Assembly (NCBI RefSeq): GCF_003426945.1
Contig: NZ_QURO01000004.1
Location: forward strand, 124,001 to 188,000
DNA from: Thermus sediminis
GTDB taxonomy: Bacteria; Deinococcota; Deinococci; Deinococcales; Thermaceae
DNA: 64,000 nt
Direction: 5' to 3'
A program made the translations under genes and the position numbers. Shown here in pieces: positions 63,122 to 64,000 of this stretch. The notes under the pieces are model-generated. The model was given only the letters and a program-made list of their open reading frames with translations, had not been told where the DNA came from and made no database searches. Within the stretch, counting starts at the first letter, position 1; every line of letters starts with the position of its first letter.

Positions 63122-64000
63122 ATGACCACCCGCTATGTCTTGACCAGCACCTGTATCCAGACGGGCACCATGGCCCTCACCGCCTCCTTGCGCCAGCGCC
63201 TCCTGGGAAAGGAGCGCGTCCGCTTCGTGGACGAGGACGGGGAGGCCTACGAGGGGGAGGTGGACTGGAAAGCGGGCCTGGTGCGGGGCCTGGCCCCCTA
63301 CTACGCCAAGCGCCGCCTGGCGGCCAATGAGGCCATCCTCCTCCACTTCCGGGGGGGGGAGGTGGAGCTGAAGGCCCTGCCCCGCGTCCCCCTGCGCCCC
63401 CCCCAGCCGGAGAGGCCCCAGGAGAAACCGAAAAAGGAGGAGCACCCGGCGCCGGAGAAGCGGCGGGTGCGGGTCACCCCCTACCCCAAGGAGGTGCTCT
63501 TCCCCCACCAGCCCAAGGTCCTGGAACCCCCCGGGATCACCGAGGACCTGAGGCGCCTGGGCTTCTTCCTGGAGGGGGGCCCCCCCTGGACCTACAAGGC
63601 CTCCTTGGGGCGGCGGCAGGTGGTCCTGGCCCTCCTGCGCCTGGGGGAGGGGGAGGCGGATCTCCTAAGGCCCTACCGGCAGCAGGGGGCCCATGTGGCC
63701 TTCCTGGCCCCGGAGTCGGAGAAGGAGGCCGTGCCCCAGGGGATGGGCCACCTCTCTCCCGAGGCGGTGAGCCGGCTGGTGCGCCTCAAGGCCCGCCTCC
63801 CCATCACTCCCTTGGACCTGGAGGACCTCCTGAAGGGGGGCCGGGTAGACCTCGAGGCGGTGGAAGCCCTGGAGGACCGCCTGTTGGCGGAGCTCTCCGA
63901 GAGGGGGGCCTTCGCCGCCTTCCTCCTCCTCCTCGCCAAGAAGCGCTTGGGCGAGGTCTTCCTCCTCCCTGACCTCGAGGCCGAGGCCCTGGAGGAAGGC
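63122..64000 (+). CDS. Unidentified protein, 3' end beyond the window
   Basis: An open frame from ATG 63122 (MTTRYVLTSTCIQTGTMALT), one base after the exonuclease stop, stays open for 293 codons to the window edge. It has an N-terminal beta-rich domain of about 85 residues, a basic/proline-rich linker (ERPQEKPKKEEHPAPEKRR), and a mostly helical, Leu/Glu-rich remainder. No motif or family is recognised. The coding composition (GC at third positions) is as in its neighbours. Tight spacing suggests co-expression with the exonuclease, so a DNA-metabolism link is possible but unproven. Confidence 0.75.
   Translation, partial: MTTRYVLTSTCIQTGTMALTASLRQRLLGKERVRFVDEDGEAYEGEVDWKAGLVRGLAPYYAKRRLAANEAILLHFRGGEVELKALPRVPLRPPQPERPQEKPKKEEHPAPEKRRVRVTPYPKEVLFPHQPKVLEPPGITEDLRRLGFFLEGGPPWTYKASLGRRQVVLALLRLGEGEADLLRPYRQQGAHVAFLAPESEKEAVPQGMGHLSPEAVSRLVRLKARLPITPLDLEDLLKGGRVDLEAVEALEDRLLAELSERGAFAAFLLLLAKKRLGEVFLLPDLEAEALEEG

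Overview
The window is about 70% GC by eye, very gene-dense, and reads as the genome of a Thermus species close to but distinct from T. thermophilus. Several proteins match remembered T. thermophilus proteins in length and key residues: a 285-residue CarH/LitR with W131, H132, E141, H142 and H177 in the expected places, an 862-residue ValRS, a 471-residue GatA, a CYP175A-type P450 and a 71-residue L31. Genes overlap by 4 bases again and again, and several promoters sit only 6-10 bases before the start codon, as expected where leaderless mRNAs are common. I saw no tRNA, 5S/16S/23S rRNA, CRISPR array or intact insertion sequence.

Layout. 1-1.6 kb: a patatin-like lipase coupled to an HTH antitoxin-like gene, next to a PIN toxin gene carrying an in-frame stop. 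1.6-5.9 kb: an overlapping chain trpC-hisA-LapA-like-recJ-unknown. 5.9-15.9 kb: valS, a Uma2-like gene, an Mrp/SufR-like iron-sulfur pair, prmA-rsmE, a lipoprotein, and AEC, ornithine-cyclodeaminase-like and quinone-reductase-like genes. 15.9-18.8 kb: a cobalamin riboswitch with an intrinsic terminator in front of a btuFCD-like importer. 18.8-20.6 kb: a roughly 300-bp direct repeat flanking a fabG-like gene that has a TetR-type operator in its promoter. 20.6-25.9 kb: a serine hydrolase, threonine aldolase, a frameshifted DtxR-family regulator, a gamma-glutamyltransferase-like protein and a DUF72 protein.

25.9-30.4 kb (minus strand) is the most unusual region. It holds a secreted subunit, a strong mRNA hairpin, a PapD-like periplasmic chaperone gene (frameshifted in this sequence), a second subunit paralogous to the first, and an 805-residue protein with a putative outer-membrane barrel. 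I read it as a chaperone-usher-like surface-fibre system of a kind I do not recognise.

30.8-41.8 kb is the light- and B12-regulated carotenoid region: fni (with an in-frame amber codon), crtI, a GT2 glycosyltransferase, an acyltransferase, a CrtYcd-type lycopene cyclase, CYP175A, photolyase and crtB on the minus strand, facing litR/carH-ldrP-epimerase. Three 11-bp-spaced repeats in the divergent promoter look like the CarH operator. The enzymes would run from phytoene through lycopene and beta-carotene to zeaxanthin and then to a glycosylated, acylated thermozeaxanthin-type pigment. The B12 importer upstream would supply the CarH cofactor.

41.7-57.9 kb: a YeeE/YedE-type sulfur transporter, a LuxR-type HTH remnant, ruvC, and a long division/cell-wall (dcw) cluster transcribed leftwards from mraZ to ftsZ. 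It has two sets of MraZ boxes, an inserted lipoprotein gene between murF and mraY, and no murE. 58.0-64.0 kb: RNase P RNA, a small membrane protein, rpmE, tdk, hsp20, miaA, gatA, a DnaQ-type exonuclease and an unidentified gene cut by the window edge.

Five genes carry a stop or frameshift lesion (PIN toxin, DtxR-like, chaperone, fni and the second repeat copy). Three of these lie in G/C homopolymers, so sequencing error must be excluded before calling them biological.
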